Source of the DNA: DASRDB01 sp035652815
GTDB lineage: Bacteria > Chloroflexota > Ktedonobacteria > Ktedonobacterales > Ktedonobacteraceae
DNA: 64,000 nucleotides
Direction of reading: 5' to 3'
Assembly: GCA_035652815.1 (NCBI GenBank)
Contig: DASRDB010000006.1
Location: 62,001 to 126,000, forward strand
The translations under genes were made by a program, and so were the position numbers. Positions 24,840-33,221 of the stretch are shown here, in pieces (the stretch's first letter is position 1; the number at the start of each line of letters is the position of its first letter). The notes beneath the pieces were generated by a model, which saw only the letters and a program-made list of their open reading frames with translations, did no database searches and was not told the DNA's origin.

Positions 24840-26204
24840 ATGGTTGTTGGAGATGTTACAACGGCAGTCGATGTTCTGGTGCTTGGTTCTGGCCCCGGCG
24901 GCTATGTCGCTGCCATTCGCGCCGCGCAGTTGGGCCGGCATGTCACGCTTGTCGATTTCGCCCAACCCGGCGGCACCTGCCTGAATCGCGGCTGCATTCC
25001 CCTCAAAGCCTTGCTCTCCGCGACCGAGCGTTATGCCCAGTTGCGCCAGGAAGACCTCGCGGCAATAGGTATCCATATCGAGGCGGCAAGCTGCAACTGG
25101 TCTGAAATGCAGTCCTGGAAGCAGAGTGTGGTGCAGCGTCTCGCCGATGGCGTGCGCCGCCTCATTTCCGGCAACCGCATCGAATTTGTCTCCGGCCCCG
25201 GCTGGTTTATGAACGCCAATGAGGTGCGCGTCGAAGGCGAACACGGCTCCCACCGCTTCAAATTCGAGCAGTGCATTCTCGCCACCGGGGCCGAGGCCGC
25301 TCCTGTACCTGATCTGCCTTACGACGGCACCAACGTCCTCACGCCAGAACAGGCCCTTGCTTTACCCGGACTCCCTCAAACCCTGGCCGTTTACGGCGAA
25401 GACTATATCGCCCTGGAACTTGTCACTCTGTTCGCCCGTCTGGGTGTCAAGGTCAAACTCTTCTTACCAGGAGAGCAGCTTTTACCCAATGTCGATCCCG
25501 CCGCCTTGCGTCTGGTCCAGGCTGGTCTGCGCAAGCTGAACATCACTGTTTCGCCAAAATCCAACCTCTCAACTATCAGTGATCGCCCGCTTGTTCTCTC
25601 CAACGGCGTCAAACCGCGCACCGCCGACCTCCATCTCGACGCCGTGAATCTGGCGACTGCACCCAACGGCGGCATTTCCGTCAACACCATGCAGCAAAGC
25701 AGTCTGCCGCACATCTATGCCGTAGGTGACTGCACAGGCGAGCGTGCCCTGGCAAGCATCGCCATCAAGCAGGGCAAAGTCGCCGCCGAAGTCCTCTCCG
25801 GTCAGCGCGTCCAATATGCCCCGCTCGTCATTCCGCAGGTAGTGCATACCACGCCCGAACTCGCCACCGTTGGTCTTTCAGCACAGGAAGCTGCCCATGC
25901 TGGCTATAACATCGTCAACGGGAGATTTCCTATAGCCGCAAATGGACGCGCCTTAACCCTGGGAGCGGATAACGGAGTAGCCATGATCGTCACAAACAAG
26001 GACGATGGCCTCATTCTCGGCGCAACCATTGTAGGCCCGCGTGCCGGAGACCTGATTGGTCAGGTCGCCCTTGCCATCGAAATGGGAGCCACCTTGACCG
26101 ATATTTCAGAGATTCTTTACGCCCACCCCGGTTTGAGCGAGACGGTACTGGAGAGCGCCGAGAATGCGCTGGGGAAGGCGATTCATGTAATGGCGAAAAC
26201 ATGA
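24840..26204 (+). CDS. lpdA: Dihydrolipoyl dehydrogenase (E3)
   Basis: This 454-residue FAD-disulfide oxidoreductase reoxidises the E2 dihydrolipoyl group and reduces NAD+. It has the FAD motif GSGPGGYVAA (16-25), the redox pair Cys47/Cys52 in GGTCLNRGCIPLK, an NAD domain ('LAVYGEDYIALELV'), the second FAD motif 'IYAVGDCTGERALAS' and the C-terminal His-Glu in AHPGLSE. Departures from consensus are NRGC for NVGC and CIPLK for CIPSK. The NAD-domain glycine motif is degenerate (YGEDYIALE for GGGxIGxE). It may therefore be slow, or have altered cofactor preference. A GAGAGGAAAG ribosome-binding region lies before the ATG. Confidence 0.9.
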   Translation: MVVGDVTTAVDVLVLGSGPGGYVAAIRAAQLGRHVTLVDFAQPGGTCLNRGCIPLKALLSATERYAQLRQEDLAAIGIHIEAASCNWSEMQSWKQSVVQRLADGVRRLISGNRIEFVSGPGWFMNANEVRVEGEHGSHRFKFEQCILATGAEAAPVPDLPYDGTNVLTPEQALALPGLPQTLAVYGEDYIALELVTLFARLGVKVKLFLPGEQLLPNVDPAALRLVQAGLRKLNITVSPKSNLSTISDRPLVLSNGVKPRTADLHLDAVNLATAPNGGISVNTMQQSSLPHIYAVGDCTGERALASIAIKQGKVAAEVLSGQRVQYAPLVIPQVVHTTPELATVGLSAQEAAHAGYNIVNGRFPIAANGRALTLGADNGVAMIVTNKDDGLILGATIVGPRAGDLIGQVALAIEMGATLTDISEILYAHPGLSETVLESAENALGKAIHVMAKT

Positions 26205-26260
26205 AATTAAGAAGGAGAGATGGCCAGGCATGTCATGAGGAAAGAAAGGATAACCAGGTA

Positions 26261-26346
26261 TGTCATCCTGAGCGCAGCGAAGGATCTGCGGGCCAGATGC
26301 GCGATTCGGCTGGGCGACCGAGATCCTTCGCTGCGCTCAGGATGAC
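26261..26346. repeat. Family B repeat downstream of lpdA
   Basis: TGTCATCCTGAGCGCAGCG is mirrored by CGCTGCGCTCAGGATGACA at the right. It lies in the convergent gap between E3 and the rhomboid gene (26205-26447). A short direct repeat CCAGGyATGTCAT occurs just before it (26224 and 26255). Confidence 0.85.
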
Positions 26347-26447
26347 ATTGGCGGCGCGCAGGGTGACAAGGGCTGGTGGATGCTTACCAATTTGGATGGT
26401 TAATATTCCTCATCGCGTCTCTACAGGTTAATCACGTCCTTCCGTTA

Positions 26448-27227
26448 TCACCACCACTGCTGCCGATCCATTGCATCAGGATGCCTCGGAAAGTACGGAT
26501 AGCTCATAGGAGCAGGTGGCCGCAAGATGGGCCGTAGCAGGAAGGTAATGACAAGCCCCGTCACAAAGCCTCCCACATGGGCAAAGTAGGCGACGCCTCC
26601 CATGTTCTGTTGCGCGGCACCTAACGCGGCAACCCCGTCGAAAAGCTGGAATACGAACCAGACGCCGATCAGGATGAAGGCTGGCAAGGTGACAACAGTG
26701 AAGAAGATGAAGATAAAGATGACGGTTCGCACCCCTGCCATTGGAAACAACACCAGGTACGAGGCCAGCACCCCGGCAATCGCTCCACTTGCTCCCAGAC
26801 TGGGAATGGTCGAGTTGGGATTCACAAAAATTTGCGCCAGACTGGCAATTATCCCACAAAACAGGTAAAAGAGCAGGTAGGGAAGCGGCCCCATCCGGTC
26901 TTCCACGTTATCGCCAAAAATGTAGAGAAAGAGCATATTGCCGCCGATGTGCAGCCAGCCTCCATGCAGAAACATCGCCGTAATCAGCGTGAGATAGACC
27001 GGATGGGGCGTGTGAAAGGGCAGATTCGCCGGAACGCCTGATAACGAGGTTTGAGGAATACCATGCGTAATTGCCACCGGAACAACCCCATAAGCAAACA
27101 TAAACGCCTGAGCATCAGGGCCTAGCGATACCTGATAGAGAAAGACCGCTATGTTGACTGCGATCAATCCCCACGTAACCCAGGGCAGCCGCCGTCGTGG
27201 ACCTGGATAGTCCTTAATGGGGATCAC
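26448..27227 (-). CDS. Rhomboid-family intramembrane serine protease
   Basis: This 259-residue membrane protein has six or seven helices. The catalytic dyad is Ser148 in GASGAIAG and His217 in AHVGGF. 'HGGWLHIGGNMLFL' (88-101) supplies the oxyanion-side His and Asn. A Trp-Arg-type L1 loop motif is replaced by 'NVEDRMG', also seen in this family. The start codon is GTG, with AGGAGGG seven bases upstream. It cleaves membrane proteins within the bilayer; substrates cannot be inferred from its neighbours. It ends in a His/Asp/Gln-rich cytoplasmic tail. Confidence 0.93.
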   Translation of the reverse strand: MIPIKDYPGPRRRLPWVTWGLIAVNIAVFLYQVSLGPDAQAFMFAYGVVPVAITHGIPQTSLSGVPANLPFHTPHPVYLTLITAMFLHGGWLHIGGNMLFLYIFGDNVEDRMGPLPYLLFYLFCGIIASLAQIFVNPNSTIPSLGASGAIAGVLASYLVLFPMAGVRTVIFIFIFFTVVTLPAFILIGVWFVFQLFDGVAALGAAQQNMGGVAYFAHVGGFVTGLVITFLLRPILRPPAPMSYPYFPRHPDAMDRQQWW

Positions 27228-27376
27228 AACTTCCCTCCTGCTTTATGTGAAATTGCGCCATATCTTTCTTAGTAAATTGTAACAAATGAGCGCAGCATAG
27301 TCGAATAAACGCTAGTTTTGGCTGATGTTTTACTGTGAATCCGGTGAAGTTGTTGCCCAAAACTCTTCTAATATAT

Positions 27377-27384
27377 GTTATAAT
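27377..27384 (+). promoter_or_regulatory. Extended -10 promoter of the helicase gene
   Basis: TGTTATAAT-type extended -10 (TG at 27376-27377, TATAAT at 27379-27384) with no good -35. Transcription would start near 27391, which excludes an in-frame TTG at 27384 as the start codon. Confidence 0.6.
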
Positions 27385-27422
27385 TGCAAAATCGAATACA
27401 TCCTACTATTGGTATAAAGTTG

Positions 27423-29576
27423 ATGGGGAAATTCTCTAGTATGTTGGTAGGAGCAAAAGCTACACGCGAATTTCGCCAGGCCTTCGATAGCCTTCAAAGC
27501 CAGAAGAAAGCCATCGTTGAAGAGAAGATCGGCTTACTGGTAAACAATCGTCATCATCCCTCTTTGCATGTGCATCAGGTACGCAGAGCAAAAACTTCTA
27601 AAAAGATTCTGGAATGCTATATTGACGACGGGATGCGCCTGCTCTTTGAAATAGAAAAAGGCATGTTGTACCTGTGGCAGCTTGGCGGGCATAAAATTGT
27701 CGATAACGTCCATTTACTCAACTTCGCAACCACAAACTTTATGTCCTGGAACGTCGCCTCCAAAACTCCTGCCACTCCGCCTGTAGAGATAAAGCAGGCC
27801 GCTCCGGCAGCATATGTTCCCGTGAATCTGTTCCAGCATGGTGAGGATACACCAGAGAAAGAAGCTGAACTCAATTATTTCACCTATTTCCCCTCGGCGC
27901 ATTTACGTGTGCTTGGTGTCCCAGAAGCCCTTATTCCGGCCCTCAAAGATGCCCGCTCGCTTGAAGACGCCCTCTCCTTGCCTGCTTTACCAGAGCATGC
28001 TCGCACCAACCTCTTTGATCTCAGCACCTCTCCTGACCTGCAAACCGTTCTGTTTGATCCCTCGCGCCTGCTCTATCGCACGACTCTTGATCGTTTAGAG
28101 GGCTATTTCGAAGGCAAGATCAAAAAACTGATGTTGAACCTGTTGCCTGAACAGCAGCAATATGTAGATATGACAGGCAGTCCTCTCTTCCTTTTAAAAG
28201 GAGTCGCAGGCTCTGGCAAAACAACCATTGGCATCTATCGCGCTATTCAATTGGCCTCACAGGGCCGCCGCGTCCTCATGCTTACCTTTAACAAAACTCT
28301 CTCTTCTGTCACGCGCACGCTGATTGAGGAACTGATAGGCCCTCTACCCAACAATTTGCAGGTAAGGACGTTACATAGCGTCATGGCCTCTCTCTTGCGC
28401 AGGCGCGGTATTCATCTCAACATACCCGCAGATGAGAAAACGATAGGAAAATACCTGCAAGAGGCGTTAGACGAAGTGCGGAGCAAAAATACTGCCAGCG
28501 TCTTGGATCGTGATAAAAAATTCTTTGAAGAAGAGATCAGGCGCGTTATCAAAGGCTTAGGCTTGATAAGCGTGGAAGCCTATAAAGTAATTAAGCGATA
28601 TGGACGCAAAACGGCCTTAAGTCCCTTACAACGCGAAGCTGTCTGGCAGGTCTACGAAGCCTATCAACAGAAATTGCGGCAGGCAGGCATTCATGACTGG
28701 TCGGATATGGCACTATACGCGCTGCGCAGCTTGAATGAAGCGCCATTCGACGAACCATATGATGATCTGATCGTTGACGAAGCGCAGGATTTAACTCCCG
28801 TCGATTATCGGGTCTTCCTGCGTTTTGTGGCTCAAGACGTTGAACCTGGGACAACCTCTATCCTCATTTTAGGCGACGCCGCGCAAACCCTCTATTCGCG
28901 CGGGTTTTCCTGGGAACAGGCTGGCATTCAAGCGCGAGGCCGCACCGCCATTTTGCGCAAAAACCACCGCAATACGCGCACAATTGGAGAAGCTGCCGCT
29001 GCTCTGTTGAAGCAAAACACGCTCATGAATGCCACGAACGAATATATCGATCCTGAATGGATACAACGCGAGGGTAATCCACCCAGGCTCTTGCGAGCCG
29101 CCTTTAACCCTAACAGGAAGAGAAACTGCATTGATCAAATCGATCTGGTGCGCAAACAAATCCTGGATTTAGTTGGACGCCAGATGTTTCGCCTCTCCGA
29201 CTGCGTCATTCTGTGTCCAACCAACGATTTTTGCAGAATGTGCAAGGAACACCTGATCGCGAGCGGCTTGCGTGCTGTGTTGGACGAGGATAAAGAGTTT
29301 CACATTCTAGAGGAACATATTAAGATTCTGACCATTCATTCCGCGAAGGGTCTGGAATTTCCGGTTGTCTTTCTGCTAGGCCTGACAGAAGGCGATTTAC
29401 CCTTGACCTATAAACTTCCTACCGAGGAAGAGGAGCAACAGCTAGAAATCGAAAAGCAGCGCGTTCGCTGCTACGTCGGTATGACCCGCGCCGCCGACGA
29501 ACTCTATCTAGTGACCGTCGAGGGCAAAGAATCCCGTTTTATCACTGAGCTAGAGGAAAAGCTCGTTTCTGGCTAA
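27423..29576 (+). CDS. UvrD/Rep-type superfamily 1 helicase with N-terminal RelE/ParE-like domain
   Basis: This is a 717-residue protein. Residues about 5-95 ('TREFRQAFDSL', 'HPSLHVHQVRRA', 'RLLFEIEKGMLYLWQLGGHK', 'VDNVHLL') look like a RelE/ParE toxin fold. After a Pro/Ala-rich linker, the helicase core has Walker A GVAGSGKTT (near 260), motif II DEAQDL (near 450), motif III 'LGDAAQTLYSRG', motif IV-type 'LRKNHRNTRTIG', motif V 'TIHSAKGLEFPVV' and motif VI 'YVGMTRAADELYLV'. It is shorter than PcrA/UvrD (over 700 residues of helicase alone) and lacks the large 1B/2B insertions. ATG 27423 follows the mapped promoter; ATG 27441 is an alternative. No antitoxin gene lies upstream. Confidence 0.88.
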   Translation: MGKFSSMLVGAKATREFRQAFDSLQSQKKAIVEEKIGLLVNNRHHPSLHVHQVRRAKTSKKILECYIDDGMRLLFEIEKGMLYLWQLGGHKIVDNVHLLNFATTNFMSWNVASKTPATPPVEIKQAAPAAYVPVNLFQHGEDTPEKEAELNYFTYFPSAHLRVLGVPEALIPALKDARSLEDALSLPALPEHARTNLFDLSTSPDLQTVLFDPSRLLYRTTLDRLEGYFEGKIKKLMLNLLPEQQQYVDMTGSPLFLLKGVAGSGKTTIGIYRAIQLASQGRRVLMLTFNKTLSSVTRTLIEELIGPLPNNLQVRTLHSVMASLLRRRGIHLNIPADEKTIGKYLQEALDEVRSKNTASVLDRDKKFFEEEIRRVIKGLGLISVEAYKVIKRYGRKTALSPLQREAVWQVYEAYQQKLRQAGIHDWSDMALYALRSLNEAPFDEPYDDLIVDEAQDLTPVDYRVFLRFVAQDVEPGTTSILILGDAAQTLYSRGFSWEQAGIQARGRTAILRKNHRNTRTIGEAAAALLKQNTLMNATNEYIDPEWIQREGNPPRLLRAAFNPNRKRNCIDQIDLVRKQILDLVGRQMFRLSDCVILCPTNDFCRMCKEHLIASGLRAVLDEDKEFHILEEHIKILTIHSAKGLEFPVVFLLGLTEGDLPLTYKLPTEEEEQQLEIEKQRVRCYVGMTRAADELYLVTVEGKESRFITELEEKLVSG

Positions 29577-29780
29577 CAAACAACCCTTTACAACCCCCAA
29601 AAAATCAGGTACCCTTACAACAGGCAACCCAAAAAATCACGAAAAGTTTCTCCATGACCTGGACCTTAACCCGCTAACTTCATCACCCTTTTTATTCCCA
29701 TAGTCATGTTGTGTCGTATTGTTTTTTCGCCTGGTAACTAGCGCCTGAGCAAGTTAGAAAAGGAGCCAATTTTTTGTCCC

Positions 29781-32186
29781 TTATTTGATTGGGTCTTTCT
29801 TTTTCAAAAAGTATGCTGTGAGGATGCCCTGCACGATAATCAGCCCCAGCAACGCACCCCAGATAATGAACAGGTGCGTGGTTGCTGCCTGTTGCTCAAC
29901 AGCCTGGCTCAGCGAGGCGAAATGCGTTCCCTGGTAGGTCCAGTTATCGACCCCGAGCTTATCGCCATGCAGGCCGACCGTTGAGCCGAGGCCCGCCATG
30001 CCCCAGCGCGCCGCGAATAAACCGCCTATTATCTGTAACACGGGCGTATTCAGCATGAAAATGATGCCTGAAAAGATGACCTGTGGAATCAGCACCAGTG
30101 GCACCAGACTCATTGCTCTATCAGTGCTTGGAGCAAGCGCCGAGATCATCAGGCCCAACATCAAGCCAGCCAGGTTGGTCAGGGCCATCGTGATATATAT
30201 TTCCCACAGGACGGGCAAAATGATCCCCCCGTGAAATGGTGTTTTGAGGTTGACAAAGTAGACCAGTACCGCGCTCTGGAACAGGCTGAGTATGCCCAGA
30301 ATTATGATCTTCGAGAACATGTAGGGAATGAGGCCCAGGTTGACCATGCGCTCGCGCCTGTAAATTGGTATCTCACGCACGATGGCGCGCACTCCGTTCA
30401 ACGTGCCGAAGAGGACTGCCGCGAAAGCCATGATGAAGAGTAGCGTCTGCGCGTTTGCGCCCGAGTTCGGCGCGATGGCCTGTTGTAATATTTGATCGAG
30501 TGTCATGTGGTGCGCCTGCGCATAGAGTATGCCCTGCGGCGATTTGAGCAGGTCAACTACTTTCTGGCAGTCGAGCGAGACAATCGGGCCGGTCATATTC
30601 ACGGGGTCAGCGTGAATAGGACAGGCTGTGATGCTGGTATTATCAAATGTGCCTTTCCCGGCCAGATAGTACAGGATCAGGCCGATGATCGGCGCTTGCA
30701 GTATCAAAATGATGAAGCTGACAAAGTCGTTGACGAGCAGGCGCAGGTAGCGTCGCGAGAGCAGGAAGAACTGCTTCCAGGGTCGCCCGCGCTTGGGTCG
30801 GCTCATCAGCATGCGCGTCGCCATTGCTGCCTGGTCGTATTGCGTCAGTTCGCGGTTAAGCGGCTCAACGACGTAGCGCTGGTAGTAGGGAGATTGCTTG
30901 TAGCGTTCCTCGGCCTCTTCAGACGCTTTTGGATGATCGTCCGCTGGCTCCAGCGCGTTATAAATTTCTGCGTAGTCGGTGGTGCCGAAGTAGGCCTGCG
31001 CCTCGGTGGGCGTGCCGTAAAAGGCCAGTCGTCCGCCCTGTGACAGAAAGCAGACCAGGTCGCAGTAGTGTATATTCGTGGTGGCGTGTGTCACCAGCAC
31101 AATCGTATGCCCTTTGTTGGTGAGCTTGCGCAGGAGCTGCATCATCTTGCGGTCAAGGCCGGGATCAAGGCCCGAGGTAGGCTCATCCAGGAAGAACACG
31201 CTCGGGTTTGCCAGCAGTTCCAACGCGATAGAGACACGCTTGCGCTCGCCGCCCGAGAGGCTGCTGACCATATGCTTGCGCCGGTGCGACATTTCAACCT
31301 CTTCCAGCACTTCGTTGATGCGCTCCTTGATTTGCGCCCTTGTAAAGTCGCCCGGCAGGCGCATCTTCGCAGTATAGTACAGAGCCTGTTGCACAGTCAG
31401 GTCTTTGTGTACAATATCGTCCTGCGGCACATAGCCAATCTGCGTATTGAAAGCTCCCAGGTTTTTATAGTAATCCTGCCCATTATAGAGAACCGTACCC
31501 TTTTGCGCCGGTTTCAGCCCGCTCAGCGCATTCAACAGCGTCGATTTGCCGACGCCGGAGCCACCTACCAGCGCCACAAAAGTGCGCGCAGGGATATCGA
31601 GCGAGATATCATGCAGCAGCAGCACATGCCGGTGTCCGGTCGAACTCAGGTGCAGCGCGTCGATGCGAATGCTGTAGCTGGAGTCCTGCTGCACCAACTG
31701 GTTGCCTGTGTAGGTCATCTGGTACGGGCCAATGCCTATTATATCGCCTGGATTGAGGATGCGCGTGCGCACCCGCTGCATATTGACATAGGTGCCGTTG
31801 GTGCTGCCGAGATCAACGATGCGATAGCCACCTGTGTTGAGCTGCTCCAGTCGTGCATGATAGCCGGAGACCTGTGGATGATTGAGAACCAGGTTGTTAT
31901 TGCGAAAACGTCCAATAGCAATCGTGGAGCCAGAAAGCTGCATAGGTTCTATTTCTGCAATCCGTTTCTGCCCCACGTTCACTTCGCCAACCTGCTCCAA
32001 CTTTACAGGCAGGTTGTGCGCCCGCGCCAGTTGTTCCAGTTGCCCCTCATCCAGAACATATAATTGATGATCGCGTGGATCGGTATATGCCTCATGTGGA
32101 AAATTCTCCAGCCAGCTATGCAGGGTCATCTCATCGATGCCCAGCGCGCTAGCCGCGTCTTGCAGCGTGTAGTGCTTCGTTGCCAT
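29781..32186 (-). CDS. FHA-domain ABC transporter, fused ATPase and ABC-2 permease (ABCG-like half-transporter)
   Basis: This 801-residue protein combines four parts. The first is a small helix-turn-helix-like N-terminus (TLQDAASALGIDEMTLHSWL, 7-26). The second is an FHA domain (about 85-160, 'IGRFRNNNLVLNHPQVSGYHARL', 'DLGSTNGTYVN'). The third is an ABC ATPase (about 175-400, GGSGVGKST, LSGGERKRVSIALELL, FFLDEPTSGLDP). The fourth is an ABC-2 membrane domain with about six helices (about 470-800). FHA domains bind phosphothreonine, so transport may be controlled by Ser/Thr kinases such as the one at 6691-8823. Similar FHA-ABC fusions occur in actinobacteria and cyanobacteria. Substrate unknown. 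GGAG lies nine bases before the ATG. The gap 29577-29780 downstream shows no clear terminator. Confidence 0.92.
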   Translation of the reverse strand: MATKHYTLQDAASALGIDEMTLHSWLENFPHEAYTDPRDHQLYVLDEGQLEQLARAHNLPVKLEQVGEVNVGQKRIAEIEPMQLSGSTIAIGRFRNNNLVLNHPQVSGYHARLEQLNTGGYRIVDLGSTNGTYVNMQRVRTRILNPGDIIGIGPYQMTYTGNQLVQQDSSYSIRIDALHLSSTGHRHVLLLHDISLDIPARTFVALVGGSGVGKSTLLNALSGLKPAQKGTVLYNGQDYYKNLGAFNTQIGYVPQDDIVHKDLTVQQALYYTAKMRLPGDFTRAQIKERINEVLEEVEMSHRRKHMVSSLSGGERKRVSIALELLANPSVFFLDEPTSGLDPGLDRKMMQLLRKLTNKGHTIVLVTHATTNIHYCDLVCFLSQGGRLAFYGTPTEAQAYFGTTDYAEIYNALEPADDHPKASEEAEERYKQSPYYQRYVVEPLNRELTQYDQAAMATRMLMSRPKRGRPWKQFFLLSRRYLRLLVNDFVSFIILILQAPIIGLILYYLAGKGTFDNTSITACPIHADPVNMTGPIVSLDCQKVVDLLKSPQGILYAQAHHMTLDQILQQAIAPNSGANAQTLLFIMAFAAVLFGTLNGVRAIVREIPIYRRERMVNLGLIPYMFSKIIILGILSLFQSAVLVYFVNLKTPFHGGIILPVLWEIYITMALTNLAGLMLGLMISALAPSTDRAMSLVPLVLIPQVIFSGIIFMLNTPVLQIIGGLFAARWGMAGLGSTVGLHGDKLGVDNWTYQGTHFASLSQAVEQQAATTHLFIIWGALLGLIIVQGILTAYFLKKKDPIK

Positions 32187-32340
32187 CTTCCATGTCTCCA
32201 GGCCTGCTGTACTTCATATAAGTCACGTAACACATCCACACTTTGGAGACAGATTAGTAAGGTATTTGTTTATAGCTGTAATCCAAATCTGCTGCTAGAC
32301 GTAATATTTTACAGAAGGAAGAAAAAAGCCCCACTATAGA

Positions 32341-32354
32341 TAAATCGCGATTTA
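32341..32354. promoter_or_regulatory. Palindrome in the divergent region before the ferritin-like gene
   Basis: TAAATCGCGATTTA is a perfect 14-bp palindrome, 67 bp before the start of the ferritin-like lipoprotein gene in an AT-rich gap (32187-32420). It could be an operator; no regulator can be assigned. Confidence 0.35.
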
Positions 32355-32420
32355 CAAAAAGGCTAATATCTTCACATTAATTCATATATAGTGGCCACAA
32401 CCACTGCGAGGAAGGAAAAC

Positions 32421-33173
32421 ATGCCCGATCAGTTCATTCCAGATGATAAAAGAAAAGACGAAAATTTCTCCGACCAGCTCGCTGAAATTGCTCGAAGCTC
32501 CACATCACGCCGCTTATTCCTGCGAAGATCAGCCCTCGGTGTGGCTATGGCGGGACCTGTAACACTGCTTGCAGCCTGCGGATCAACGTCGGGGAGTGGC
32601 GGAAGTACGCCTGCTGCCAGCACCCCGACTGCGACGGCCAAAACTGGACTTGCGCTTCCTGCACTGATGGACAGCAAGGCGGCATTCACCGAAATCATGA
32701 ATGATGAAAACGCCCATGTCACGTTCCTGCATGATGCCCTTACAAAGGCAGGGGCGACCCCGCGTCCGAAGCCCACATTTAAAGGGCTTCAGCAGTCCGA
32801 TATCAACAGTTTTGCGAATCTGTCCCAGACGTTCGAGAATGTGGGAGTTGGCGCGTACTTGATGGCTGCCCCGGCGATCAAGACCAATGCTTACCTTGCC
32901 GCTGCCGGGTCAATCCTGACCATTGAGGCCAGGCACGCTGGCTTTCTGGACGTGTTGTTGAACAAACCGATCAGCGCCAATGGCGCTTTCGACAAGCCCC
33001 TATCCCAGGCGGATATTGTCAGCGGCGTGTCGCCTTTCATTTCCAGCCTCAATGGAGGCCCGGACCCCTCGGCTCCCTTGAAAAACGATGCCGATATCCT
33101 GAACTTTGCCTTACTCCTGGAGTACCTCGAGGCCGAGTTCTACAATCTCAACGTGCCGATGTTCTTCAAATAA
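32421..33173 (+). CDS. Tat-exported ferritin-like lipoprotein
   Basis: This 250-residue protein has a twin-arginine signal (SRRLFLRRSALG, residues 29-40), a hydrophobic run and a lipobox (LLAAC, Cys53), so it should be folded inside and anchored outside as a lipoprotein. After a Gly/Ser/Thr/Pro linker, the mature part is a ferritin_2-like helical bundle ('FTEIMNDENAHVTFLHDAL', 'ILTIEARHAGFLDVL', 'LEYLEAEFYNLNV') with the E/H residues of a di-metal site. Homologues are the PCC13-62/dessication-related family. The start at 32421 has AGGAAGG. It is monocistronic; a hairpin-like AGCTCCTGGCA/TGCCAGGAG at 33184-33215 follows and may terminate it. Function beyond metal or peroxide handling is not known. 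Confidence 0.87.
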   Translation: MPDQFIPDDKRKDENFSDQLAEIARSSTSRRLFLRRSALGVAMAGPVTLLAACGSTSGSGGSTPAASTPTATAKTGLALPALMDSKAAFTEIMNDENAHVTFLHDALTKAGATPRPKPTFKGLQQSDINSFANLSQTFENVGVGAYLMAAPAIKTNAYLAAAGSILTIEARHAGFLDVLLNKPISANGAFDKPLSQADIVSGVSPFISSLNGGPDPSAPLKNDADILNFALLLEYLEAEFYNLNVPMFFK

Positions 33174-33183
33174 AACGTTCACA

Positions 33184-33216
33184 AGCTCCTGGCATTTTCA
33201 TCTATGCCAGGAGTTT
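33184..33216 (+). terminator. Terminator-like hairpin between convergent ferritin-like and VOC genes
   Basis: CTCCTGGCAT (33185-33194) pairs with ATGCCAGGAG (33205-33214) across a short loop in the 48-bp convergent gap, followed by TTTGTG. It could serve both directions. Confidence 0.6.
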
Positions 33217-33221
33217 GTGAA

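Noticed and set aside
31068..32063. 331-codon plus-strand reading frame opposite the FHA-ABC transporter
   Set aside because: It is long, but it is the shadow of a GC-rich coding frame; the minus strand has FHA, Walker and signature motifs, while the plus frame has none.
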